Shown here: one piece after another, positions 11,198 through 22,719 of the stretch | How the letters are laid out: every line of letters starts with the position of its first letter | How positions within the stretch are numbered: the first letter of the stretch is position 1 | From: Aphis gossypii | Taxonomy: Eukaryota; Arthropoda; Insecta; Hemiptera; Aphididae | NCBI RefSeq assembly: GCF_020184175.1 | Contig: NC_065530.1 | Location: 82,251,260 to 82,315,259 of the forward strand | Direction: 5' to 3' | Length of the DNA stretch: 64,000 nt | The notes under the pieces: model-generated | The model's input: the letters and a program-made list of their open reading frames with translations, nothing else | Told to the model about the DNA's origin: nothing | Databases searched by the model: none | Translations under genes and position numbers: made by a program

Positions 11198-12881
11198 ATG
11201 GCTGACTTGATGTTTGACTATCAGTTCCGTTTGATACTGATCGGTGACAGTACAGTGGGCAAGAGTTCACTGTTAAAATTTTTCAACGACGGTAAATTCG
11301 TCGAGGTAAAAGCTTTGTTAAAAAATAACTTAATGTTCATTGCATAAATTGGTTTTATTTTATTATTATTAATGTTATATACCAGGTGTCTGATCCGACA
11401 GTTGGCGTTGATTTTTTTGCTAGAACAATACAAATACCCAGTGGTCCACGAATAAAATTACAGCTTTGGGATACAGCTGGTCAAGAGAGATTTAGGTAAG
11501 TAAGAACGAATTGTTTTTGTTTTTATTATTGTTCTTGTTGACTTAATGCCGTCAATGGTTATATTTTGTATTTAATAGATCAATTACAAAATCCTACTAT
11601 CGAAATTCAGTAGGTGCTTTGTTAATATATGACATAACAAAACGAGCTAGTTTTGAACACATACCTGTTTGGATGAACGATGCCAAACGACACATTGAAC
11701 CTCATCGACCAGTATTTGTCTTAGTTGGGTGCAAATTAGATCTGGTAATTTTTAAAATATCTATGTACAAGTATACATTCTAAAAAAACAATTTAAAAGT
11801 ACTTAATATATAAAAGGTTTTTTGTGTAGGTATTTTGTTTTTACAGAATTCAAATTTTAAAACTATTGTATACAACTACTTTAATTGTAGCAGACAATAA
11901 TAACTAATTAACATAACTTGTTTTTCTTTATTATTATTATTATTACAACAATTTTGCATCTATATACTAAAAATGTAATACTGTATTATACTTATTTTCT
12001 CTTAAATTTTCATCTAAAAATGAATGTTAAAGTATAGTACACATCTTTTATAATATAGAAGTGTTTTATTACATCTAATTGCCTTTATTAATTATAATAT
12101 ATGTTCTGTTAAACTCTGATAAATTATTCTAAATTGATTAAGTTTAAGATTACAAGGGTTTCAAGGTTATCTTCTAAGTTTAGTAATAGGTATATTAATA
12201 AGAAAAGTTTCATGATAATTTTACTAAAATAATATTGAATAAAAATTGTAACAGTATTTTGAAGATATTATCATGACTAAATATTTAATTTATATGGAAA
12301 TCAAAAAATAAATAATAATGAAATCTATCAACAAATATTAACCAGTATATTTTATGTACAAATTTATCTATCTAAATATGAATTATTAAAAGTGTAAATA
12401 ATTTGTAAATAATTATCAATACTATGTAGTTTATTTGTTTATTTTACATAGGTAAATAATGGTGCTAGTAAAAGGGAAGTGACTGAAGAAGAAGCCAAAC
12501 AATTTGGTGCAGAACATAATATATTCACTGTTGAAACATCAGCAAAAACAGGTTCTAATGTTGAATTGGCATTTTCTGCTATTACCCAAGAAGTAATTAT
12601 TAATTTATTCACAAATTGATTATGATTTATATTATGCGTAACTTTACTATTTTCTTTTCAAGGCCTTTTAATAAATGTAATATCAATAAATAGGCAAAAT
12701 AATAGTCTTAATATCTATTGTTTATTGAATATTATTTTTTTAGATTTATCAGAGGATAAAAAGTGGTGAATACCAAATGGAAGAAGGCTGGGATGGCATT
12801 AAAAGTGGTTATTCACATCATTCAGCTAGCATTGATTTCAATAACTATATTGAGGCTGAACCAGCTAAGTCATGCTGTTAA
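11198..12881 (+). CDS. Rab39: Rab39 small GTPase
   Basis: Membrane-traffic GTPase of the Rab39 branch, which acts on endolysosomal and autophagic routes (family knowledge). Exons: 11198-11305, 11386-11495, 11579-11744, 12452-12592 and 12744-12881; total 220 aa, the usual Rab39 length. G1 P-loop GDSTVGKSS is at about residues 16-24, switch I 'DPTVGVDFFAR' follows, G3 is WDTAGQERFRS, and G5 is ETSAKTG. The C terminus AEPAKSCC ends in the double cysteine expected for geranylgeranylation. The G4 position, usually NKxD, reads CKLD (VGCKLDL); Rab39 proteins are known to depart from Asn here (human has HKCD by recall), so this supports the Rab39 call. The start ATG follows 'ctacaat' and gives MADLMFDYQFRLILIGD. 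The 707-bp intron 3 is AT-rich with nothing recognised. A poly(A) signal AATAAA lies at 13207-13212, four bases before the SMYD4 stop. Confidence 0.95.
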
Positions 12882-13215
12882 AACTTGAATCCCCTTAACA
12901 AGCTTTTATTCTTTTTTTTTTGTTTTTTATCTTTAACTGAATAACAATTTTATGAAACAAACATTAGGCTTTGATGACTTTTAATTTTTAAATTTTTAAA
13001 TGTTTATATTGACAAATATTAACCTAAGGTAAATATTTAAGCTACATTTAGGAGAATGGTACAAGACTAGTATTCTATGAATTATTGTAAACTATAGTTT
13101 ATTTTATATATATATATAAATGTATAATTTTTTTGCACATAATTATATTTTTTTAATATGAATGTTTTACAATTAAGCTTTGTATAAACTATCTGTCTTA
13201 CTCAATAATAAATTA
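12882..13215. other. Shared 3' region between convergent RAB39 and SMYD4
   Basis: Only 334 bp separate the two stop codons. The sole RAB39-strand AATAAA I see is at 13207-13212. Antisense signals for SMYD4 (tttatt on + strand) are at 13098-13103 and 12905-12910. If these are used, the two 3' UTRs overlap for 100-300 bp. Confidence 0.6.
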
Positions 13216-16200
13216 CTATAATTTATTTCCAAATGTCAACATACACTGTCTTATTGCTTGCTGACAAAGATGGTAGTCCCTGAAAGGTGGCACCATGTGC
13301 TTATGTAATAAAGATAAAAGTGCCATGAATTCTGCTAAAGCCTTTTCATAGTTGTGCTTATCCATCAACCGTTTGGCAACTGAATATTTATTCTCCGTTT
13401 CCTTAAAGAACATTTTTATTAATATTTGTCGTTAAATGTAATTGAGCAGTAGATACCTGCAAAACTTTTAAAACCGGTAACAGTTTAGTAGTTTTTGAGC
13501 AAACCATACAATGGACTATAAACTCCATTGTTTCTGTTGTCACTGTGATTGAATTTTTACAATGTGAACATCTGATTCTGAGCGATGTATTTGTCTTCAT
13601 CTGTTCCAAAGTTGGCCAATCTTGACAGCAGGCTATACAATTACATTCAAACCAATACCTATCACAGTAAACCCAATATATTTCAATTAATTGTCCTCAA
13701 CGTGTTGTAAATAATACGTAAAATAATTCATTAGTCACATGGGTAATAACTAAAATATTAAACTGTATGCTCAATTTACTTGCAAACGCCTTTTTTCAAT
13801 ACATAATGTAAACAGGTTGTCTGGTTGTAAAATTATTTGATGATGACATTAAAAGTAAAGTGTATTTATTATCTGAATACCACGCATAATCAAATGTTTA
13901 ACCTTATTAAAAATCAAAGTTCAATAATTTTTTAATTGGTTTATTAATATTCTAATTTGTGTTAAATAATATCTAATCTATGAGTAATAATAATAATAGC
14001 AATTTAATCTGTTGTGTTAATATAACTTAATTATGTATAGAATAAAGATACAGGGTGACTCATCAAGGATATCTCCTTTTTTTAATAATGGAATAATTTA
14101 AAATCTAATTTTTGAAATTTTAATACCTACACAAAATAATATTTTTGAATGCTTGAGATATTTTGTTTGTTGTGTCATTCAAGGAAAATGCTGCACGTGA
14201 TATCACTTTTGTTTTACAAATAGAAATAACTCTATTTTTTTCTTGAATTTTTGGGCCTATATAAATTTTTTTTAAACATTTTGATGTATCTTAATATTCT
14301 AAATCGAAATTTAAACCAGTGGTTTCTGAGTCATTGAAATTTGAGTACCTACCTATACGTTAAGGATAATTAAACCGTGGCTGTATATTGTAATAGGCTT
14401 AATATAATATGTATAAGTTGTTATACCAAAATGCTACACGTATTATTAATTTAAAAATGGGTATCTAGCTATTTATTTATTTTAATACCTATTTTTAAGA
14501 GTCTGTAATCGCTCTTCTTTTGGATGGAGCATAAACATTGGACCATAATTTTCTGTAATCGCTTCCCCGGCATGCAATTCACGGATGTTGTGTACTACGA
14601 CTGTTGTTCCTAGGTGGTACCTACATTTAGACAATTTGGCAATCTATTAATTCATTAATTGCAATTTAGTTTTGTGTACAATGTACCTAAAATGTAGTTA
14701 AATCATATAATATTCAGTAATATGCATCGGTGGTACCTACCTGACAACGCATGGGTCGCAAGAGTGATTCAGCAAAGCAAGGGTCGGGTAAATGGAGCCA
14801 CCAATGAACACTGTCTCTTGCTCGTTGCCAAGTTGTCGGAGTTCGGACACTTCGAAAGCGTTAAATTGGAGCAGCAGCAAATGATGTAACAACAGACTTC
14901 CAATGAACAACTCGTCATCGGTTAGTCGACGGTTTGTATCGCAGTCCACAGTGAAATAGTTTGTCTTTTTCAAACAGTACAAGTAAAAAGCAGCCACGTG
15001 TGTTCTATGTAATATATCCTGTACAGATCTCTTTTCTCGGTGGGTGACCAAATCGTACAAGTTTACGTAGTTATCGGGTTCGTGTTTACCGCGCGGCCTC
15101 AGCGTCTAAAATAAATGTAAATTATAATCCTATTCGGATAAGATTATATCACTATAGCTTATATAGAGTAAAGGACAGTTCCGTCTTTACCCTAAACACA
15201 GTGGCACCCGAGCCCATGGACCCCTACAAATCCCAAGACGGCCCTCCCAAGAGTGATGACTGATGAGTGACTTAGACCCCACCTCAGCTCATACAAGCTG
15301 ATTCTACTTACATTATATAAACCGCGGAGCCTCCCTTCTTAAACTCTTGTATAAACTATAATAATATTATTATGACCAAATGACCAACGAGCTGTAATTA
15401 CATGATTTAATAACTTTGGTCGTAGGTTGATGAAATACTTCAACGGCTGTTGCGTGATTATTCGAAGTGCGATCAGGCACGTTATAGAAACGCCGGCCGA
15501 GAAGAGTGCAGGCAACATTGAACATTCTATCGCGTGATACGATTCCAAGGCAGTCCTTTTGCAAAACTCACCGCAAAACGCTACTCTTTCGCAATCCGGA
15601 CATGGTAAAGGCGCCATCAGCCTGCGGTGAACATTATAAAGTAAATAATATAAAATACAATGCAGTATGCACTGATGACTGATCTTCAACCCGTTTTGAC
15701 TTGCAAGTTGCAACTCATTTTGGTATTTAATAGTTTTGAAGCCCATTTCATATACCTACTTATTTAAATAATAGTTTTAAATGTTTTTAAAATGTTATTA
15801 TGTCTAGAAAAATGTTTGATAAAAAATTCAAATTTCTAGTTATTCAATTTCAATACAAAAAAAAAAATGGTAGATTTTTGTTTTTTTCCTATTTTTTTAT
15901 TTTATTTTTGGGGGGGAGGTTTTTCCTAAATATTTTACTTTTGATTTAAAGTACTAAAACTAGATCCAATTTTTCACCAAAAACTATCTTCGAAGTATTT
16001 ACTATTTTTATTACCTATGTACGCCTAACGGTGACGTATAGTCGTATAGATACAAAAAAACACACTCAACATTGTAAAACTATGAACTACCTACCTCAAA
16101 AGATGAATTATAATATATTCGTGATATCGCTTGGCTCAAATTCTAAATCGATTTTCGTACTTCACGTACCTACTAATATAATACCTATTATTTTAATACC

Positions 16201-18058
16201 TTAGTTATTCTTTATTGACACAACATTTTCATATTTTAATTTTAGATTTAAAATATTTCTAAATATTATTCAAAGTGAGTATCGCATCCTACAATTATTC
16301 TGCAACCCTCAGTTAATCCATAGATAAATCCACCCCTGTGTCTACAACTAAACAAACATAAATAGATATAAATACTAGATAGTATTTAAAATCAACGATA
16401 AATAGATAAGGCTATAACAAATATTTTATGACATATATGATGTCACCGAAAGACAAAAATCCGTTTCGTATACCTGACGAAACAATTGGTGCAATGCGAA
16501 TGATTGTATTCTCGAAGTAGGACTGAGGCGTAAGCGCGCTCGACCAACAAAACTTTTCCGACGGGCACGTCCCTTTCGGCTACCGCGTGTCTTCCTTCGG
16601 TTTCATTGTACTCGACGGTCACAGCGTTACTGAACGCCGGATATGCGTCGCTCCGTCCACCGTCCACTTCCGGTTCTTTCAATTTTGTTGTACCGGTCTC
16701 TATAATGCCTACGCATACAACTATTAAATATTATCGATACCTGTGTGAAATGTATATGTAGAACTGTATAATATATTTTTTTTATTGTTGTTTTACCGTT
16801 CTTAGCGTGCTTGTCCTTATCCAACATCGTCAGCATGATCTGTACGTCAAGCTGTCGTTTGCGCCGTTCATCAAACGACAAACGCGAATCATCCAAAGAC
16901 CGAATGGTTGCTTTAAACGACTCTAATGCTAATTTCAATTGTTTTGTGGCCAAAAAACATCTTGCTTTTCTGTATGTAGGTACATAATATATAATTATTG
17001 TAATGTCACTCTTTATATGACACTACCACGCGGTACAAGGCGTACCTATGCATTGGCTACATTGTGCTTGTACAGTTGTACATCTCCATTACTAACTAGA
17101 TTACAGTGGATGACATTATTTAGTGTGACGTACTATTTCGGGAGGAGGTAGCACTTTTTTAAACGACAAATATTGTTTATTATATTTTGTATCATTAAAA
17201 ATGAGAAAACTATTAGTACTATTTTATGCGCTTTATCTATATGTTTGACATAATAGAGCCTACCCTCCCGTGAAAAAATAGCACAGGGATGGGAATCAAA
17301 AATTCTGAATACCTACGTCTCATGAATCATGATGAGTACTTATTGATAAAAGGACTGCTGCTGACAGACAGTGGGCAGTATATAAATAATATATACCACG
17401 TGCGACGTAGTGACGTACCTATCATACACTTTGTATCGTAGATCCTTTGGATATCCGTGATCGAGCGCCCGTTGTATATCCGAAATGGCCAAGTCGTAAT
17501 TTTCCAAATGATAAAGACACGCCGAACGATTAGCATAGATGATCGATAATTGTATCTTCCAATCTACAATTACAAAACACCCGAGATACCTCATTATATT
17601 ATATGCTAAATATTTCGTCTCTCTACCCTCTCTCCAAACACCACCCCATCACAAATAGTCTTATATTAATCATGATATTATGATCAATTACCTTTGGTTT
17701 GAGGACAATGGAGCACAGCTAAAGAATACCAGTTCAACGCATTTCGATAATCCGACTTCTGAAAATAATCGGTCCCGGATTTTTTCATTTCCAAAGCCTT
17801 ATCTCCATTTTTGTAGCTCGCCGGTTCGTCTTCAATATTGTCACCGTCACCAGAAGACTGTCCGTGTGAATACAGTCGTTCGTAAACGAACTGTATTTTC
17901 TGTTTGTCGTCTGTCGATTTGGTGAATTCATCCCAATCAGACGATTTTAAAGTATTACAAAATCGATCGTGTCGAATCGAAAAGGGCTCGATGCCCGGCG
18001 GTGTTGGTCCGTTCAACATAATATCGTGACTAGATAGATAGGTAGTAGGTAGGAGCAA
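13216..18058 (-). CDS. Smyd4: SET and MYND domain-containing protein 4 (SMYD4)
   Basis: Predicted protein-lysine methyltransferase of the SMYD4 type. Exons on the minus strand: 18058(or 18019)-17692, 17563-17419, 16969-16797, 16699-16474, 15621-15402, 15105-14741, 14620-14489, 13658-13457 and 13401-13216; phases agree. It is 658 aa from ATG 18019 (MLNGPTPP) or 671 aa from ATG 18058 (MLLPTTYL); I cannot decide, and a further upstream exon is possible. Numbering from 18019: TPR repeats at about 75-185 (GTDYFQKSDYRNALNWYSLA; YANRSACLYHLENYDLAISD). The SET N-terminal half is from about 230. The MYND zinc finger at about 282-328 shows the pattern CTNC...CPDC...FCGEFC...YHAIEC. SET motif NHSCDPC is at about 477, and GEAITENYGP follows. 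The post-SET Cys cluster is CNCIACC, and a C-terminal helical repeat ends the protein. TPRs at both ends distinguish SMYD4 from other SMYD proteins. Confidence 0.93.
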
Positions 18059-19402
18059 TATAATATTATTCCATCACCCGACATTAAACAGGATTCACAA
18101 CTTAAGCCAGAAGCTATTTTAAGAATTTTGGACGTTTTCCAGTAGTTAGATTGTTCGGTGTGATTAGGAATAATACTTCGTGATGGAGTTGTTGGACACA
18201 TTTCTATACATTATATAGACATAAAGTTATGTACTAGAAACGTATTATCATCAACTACGTCCAGCCATCGTCGAGTAAATTGTTAACGTGTAAGGTTGAG
18301 TCCCTAAAAGGCTATAAAAATGTCTTTAAGACCTTATAAATTACAATGGTATTAGGAAAACTAAAATAAAAATGTAATGCTTTTGCTTATAATCATGTCG
18401 TATGTGTCGTTTACGGTTCACCTGCTTATTATTATTTCTTAAAATTAATATTCCCCTGTCGAAAGTTTCACTACAATGAATAGGTAACTTATATTTTCTC
18501 GCGTAATTAACAGTAACCAGTGGACATTATACTCTCATCATCGCATACGCGTACGCTTATTGTTGTACATTTTATATTGTATAAATAAACACTAATTAAA
18601 TAGAGTATAAGAAAAAAAATAATAGCAATTTTAGCACATAATAAATTATCTGATTATCTTCTGTGGTTCTGACTATAGCACCCGTTACTATATTATACCT
18701 TATTTATAGTAGCGTGTCACTTTTAAATAGGTACATAATTACAAACATAGGTTTAATATACGTAAGTTGGATTATTTAATACTGTATTAACAATAGGGTA
18801 TTGTATTTCACATGCATTTATAAATCAATATTGGACATTGATATTATTTATTTGACATAATATGTCAACACATAAGTACCTACATAGGTATTGCCATGAT
18901 TTTAACTTCAAACGTTTATTTAAAATTTTGCTTAATGCTTTAAAAACGATAAGAACAATTTATGCGGGATCTTGTATACAAATTTCAAAGTTTTTAATCT
19001 AGCCTAAATATTTTTTATCTAGTTAAAATAAAAAAAATTGAAAATTTGAATTGTTTATAGAAAGAGTTTAAAATAAATTATATTATCTAATTATTTTGAA
19101 CATTTCATTATGCACGAAAAATATCGATTTCAGTAATAGCAGAATGTTCTCATCAGTTTCTACAATTACTTTTTTTTTTTTAGTGGGTAATTGAAATTTT
19201 TAAATTTAAACATCAAATAATACTTTGTCAATATTTAAAAATAATACAATTTGTGATTTTACGATAAACTTTTGAATAATTCCCACTCTTTAATAGTTCA
19301 GTAACTTATAAGGAATCTTAGTGTAAGTATATCTATATTATATTTTCAAGCTATAACCGTTCAAGTTAAAACTTGTAATGAAACTTTATCAAAGTTGTTT
19401 GT

Positions 19403-19438
19403 TTATAAAGCAAGGTGGATATCCACCTTGTTATAAAG
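19403..19438. repeat. Perfect 20-bp palindrome flanked by 8-bp direct repeats
   Basis: Positions 19411-19430 read caaggtggatatccaccttg, a perfect palindrome. It is flanked on both sides by ttataaag (19403-19410 and 19431-19438). An 8-bp direct repeat around an inverted repeat is the layout of a hAT target duplication around fused terminal repeats, although the piece is too small for a normal element. Confidence 0.7.
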
Positions 19439-19527
19439 TTATAAATACCAATCCTGCGTATAAAAAGATAGTCGAAAATTTCAAATATTTATAAATAGTA
19501 CAAAGTATTTTGAAAATTATACCAGTT

Positions 19528-19549
19528 CATATTAGAAAATTCTAATATG
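19528..19549. repeat. Small inverted repeat (10-bp arms, AA loop)
   Basis: The arms catattagaa and ttctaatatg are separated by AA. It lies about 100 bp from the 20-bp palindrome. It could be chance in AT-rich DNA. Confidence 0.4.
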
Positions 19550-20553
19550 ACCATTAGGTAAAAAGTCTTGCGTTTAATTTATTTTTGAAATACAACAAAA
19601 AACAACATTTTGTAAAATGTAATTTAATTTTGTTAAAAATTCCTATTTTACCTAATTCGTTTTTGTTTTTTAGATTTTTCTTTGAGAAAGTACTGTAATT
19701 TTTCGTTTTTTTCAAATACCAGATAGATTTAATTATTTACCAGAAACCACCCTTTAAGTTAAAAATCAAAGCAAAGCATTTCTACTTTTTCTAGAGGTGA
19801 CTCCAGGTAATAAAAATCATACATCATTGTAAAACAATGCATTTATCACTTTCTAATTTAAAACAAATAAATAATCTTGGATTAAATAATTTGATTAATA
19901 CACATTTGCATAAATAATATTCAAGTGAAATATAAAGGAATAGTGACAAGGATGAATTTTTAACAATATATTTTATTAGGAACTACTAAATATTATTAAA
20001 AAAAAATTGAAAACTTTTAAATCAGTAATATATGCCTAGTTTGTCATTCAAAAAAATGTATCTAATAGTTTCTGAGTTAATATATTTAATTTACATATCT
20101 ACTTTTGAACAAATGGGCCCATAAGAAAAAATTAAAGAGGGTAACTGTATACAATGTATTCTTTTTTAAATATAACATAGTGCCACTGTACCATATTTTA
20201 AATAGATATTTATAACAAATTACAAAAATATGCTTACTGTATTACAAGTAAAATTAAAAAGTATTCATTTAATGAAAACAATTCCAAACCGTGGAAAGTT
20301 ATAAGTTTTTTTTTAAACTTTTAAGTTTAAAATATAATATTTAACTATTAATTGTAAAATGTAATAAACACACAGGTATGATTAAATAATATATTATGTT
20401 ATAATAATGGTAAAAATAAAATAACAATAATATCAAACAGCTATATTATATAGTCTCCTCACATAAGACATATTCCTAGAGAAAACAATTTATACAATAA
20501 CAAAATAGTTTTCTTTTTAAAATAACTATTTTTTAATTATACCTAGTACATAA

Positions 20554-22128
20554 TTAATTTGACTTATTATTTTCAGCAGGTATTTCTGTGTGTATTCGTA
20601 TTCCATGCATTGACTTAATTTGATCTTTTAAAACCTAAAACAAACAATATACGAATTATATTTTATAATTATAACTTTAAGAACACCTAATTTGTAAATT
20701 GTTGAATTAAATTTTTAGTGGTTAAAATGTAAAATAATTATAAGTGTATTGATGTGTTACAGTATTAAATATGAAAAATAATATAGTAAGGTTTTAACAT
20801 TTTTTCATTCAGTGAGTAACTAGTTTCTATTATTTTCTTTTGGTTTAGAAAACAAAAGTTTTTAGTAAAAAATAAATGTGAGATTCCATAATAAATATTA
20901 AAATAAGATTTTGATAAATAAATGTTACCACTTATTTTGAGAACACTGAAAAAATAATGACTTAACAGACTAAATTTAGTGATTATATAGGTTACATATT
21001 AACATTGAATATACACTAAAGAATTAATAAAAATCTTAAAAAGCTCGATAAATATTTTAACGGTCTAAAGAGGGTTATCAACACCTTAATAATTGAATCT
21101 AATATTTAATTAGAATACTCAGAAAAGTAGAAGTTTATGTAAGACTACAACAGGCACATATACAGTATGAGTAGGTTTAAACATCCCAAAATAATTTAAA
21201 AAAATATATTTTTGATAAATCTATTTAAGATCAATTTGAATTTTTATTTACTTATGAATACAATATGCCTCATAGATTTTTTTCTGTATAAGTGTCTGGT
21301 TTATAATTAAAATAAATCATATTAGTATATTACATACTTCATTAATAAGTTGGTGTTGTTTCACCATACTCATTCCCTTGAATTCTATAGTGGAAATAAA
21401 TACTTCAAAAATTGCACCACAACCACCTATAAACATTTTGAAATAGTTAATAAAAAATAAAATTATAAGTAATTTAGTTGAGATACAAAAAAAAAAACAG
21501 TTCCGTATTTTTGAAATAAAAAATACAATTCATTGATTGAAAACTAATAATTGTATAATACATTTGTACTGATCATATATAATACTTAAGAGAGTAAACC
21601 ATTGTACTACTCTCTTTTAAATTTTAAGTGTTATATATCATTATATCAATAGGTAATCATATTAAAAACAAAAGATTTTTTTGTCTAATGTCAAAATATA
21701 TATTATGTGATATAATGTAATTTTAAACAAATGTACATTAGGAAAAGATTTAATATTTTTACTATACATTTGATATTAAATTAAACTAAGAAATTACATG
21801 CTTAAATTGTAAAAAAAAAATTAGTGATTCAAATTTAAAATCTAATGTATTATATAATAACCTGAAATATCTTTGATTTTAATTTCTTTGGCTTGAGGAA
21901 ATTTTTTTTGTAATGACAAATACAAAATATTTTCACCACCTTTCAAAGTTGCTACATTAGAGCTATCTGCATATTTTCTTAAAGCAATCTAAACAATTAA
22001 AAGTAAAAATATAATTTTGAAATAGATCATTAACGGATTATTAGTAATAAGAATAATTTAGGTATTTCTAGTTGACTTACACAATTTGTACTAAATAATT
22101 TAGCACTACGTCTTGTAATTTGAAACAT
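20554..22128 (-). CDS. Bola3: BolA-like protein 3, mitochondrial (BOLA3)
   Basis: Small mitochondrial BolA-family protein that works with glutaredoxin 5 and NFU1 in delivering [4Fe-4S] clusters to targets such as lipoate synthase (family knowledge). Exons on the minus strand: 22128-22081, 21988-21862, 21426-21338 and 20634-20554; phases agree and give 114 aa, near the human length of 107. The N terminus MFQITRRSAKLFSTNC is basic and hydroxylated with no acid, a plausible matrix-targeting peptide. The BolA core runs from about residue 33: 'KKFPQAKEIKIKDISGGCGA', then EFKGMSMVKQHQLINE, then MHGIRIHTEIP. Both family cluster ligands are present: Cys61 in GGCGA and His98 in MHG. Each exon is too short to stand out alone, so the gene is easily missed. 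It lies head-to-head with the RhoGEF gene. Confidence 0.93.
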
Positions 22129-22719
22129 TTTTCGAGTTTTTTTTTAAATAATTAAGTTGAGAATTTACTTATGAAACCAGAAACAATATTTTGTTTAAAA
22201 TTCATATATTTAAATACTATTGATACACTTATATTATAATAATACAACGCCAAAATGTAAAAAGTGAAACTTTTAATTACTGAGATAGTAAGGTACTACT
22301 TAGTACACGATTAGCGATTACTATTCATTATAATAATATGCTATACAGTACTTATTTGAAAGCTTGGGCTACGAAGTAGTAGTAGTAGTAGACAGTAGTA
22401 GTAATAAGGATAAGGACTAAGATACTGTAAGATATAACTATTATCACAGAGGATGTTCTGTGATATAAGGATACACAGCCATTGGTTAAACGTTATCATA
22501 GTTATCAAATTTAAAACGTTGCTGACGTCTGTTTGTTAAATAATTCTATTTTTTTTTTCAATATCAATTTCGTTCCAATGTTCATTGTTATGAACATAAA
22601 GTATCAAAATGGCAGTCTGTCATCAAGATTATTGAGTACATTAAACGTAATTGTTTGTGTTTTGTTTTTATCTGCGATTCGTTAAACAAGTATTATGATT
22701 CCTATTTGCTGAATAACAG
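22129..22719. promoter_or_regulatory. Candidate bidirectional promoter of BOLA3 and the RhoGEF gene
   Basis: The BOLA3 start is at 22128 on the minus strand. A plausible noncoding first exon of the RhoGEF gene ends at 22719 (aataacag|gtaaag). Between them lies a moderately GC-richer block (22290-22640) with a GTA-type microsatellite at about 22377-22407 and no TATA box that I can place. The RhoGEF leader would include short upstream frames such as ATG at 22609 (nine codons). The first exon is inferred from splice signals only. Confidence 0.5.

Larger units (their letters stand above)
18059..20553. other. Intergenic region between SMYD4 and BOLA3
   Basis: This holds the SMYD4 5' region (18059 to about 18600, including a GC-richer stretch near 18250-18560) and the BOLA3 3' flank. 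I see no gene. It is AT-rich with small palindromes near 19403-19549 (listed separately) and, at about 19797-19860, a string resembling the dispersed 'acatcattgtaaaa...' repeat also seen near 55180. Confidence 0.5.

Noticed and set aside
14050..14350. Sequence beginning TA-cagggtgactcatcaa in an SMYD4 intron, like a mariner-type end
   Set aside because: I could not find the matching inverted end, so no element is called.
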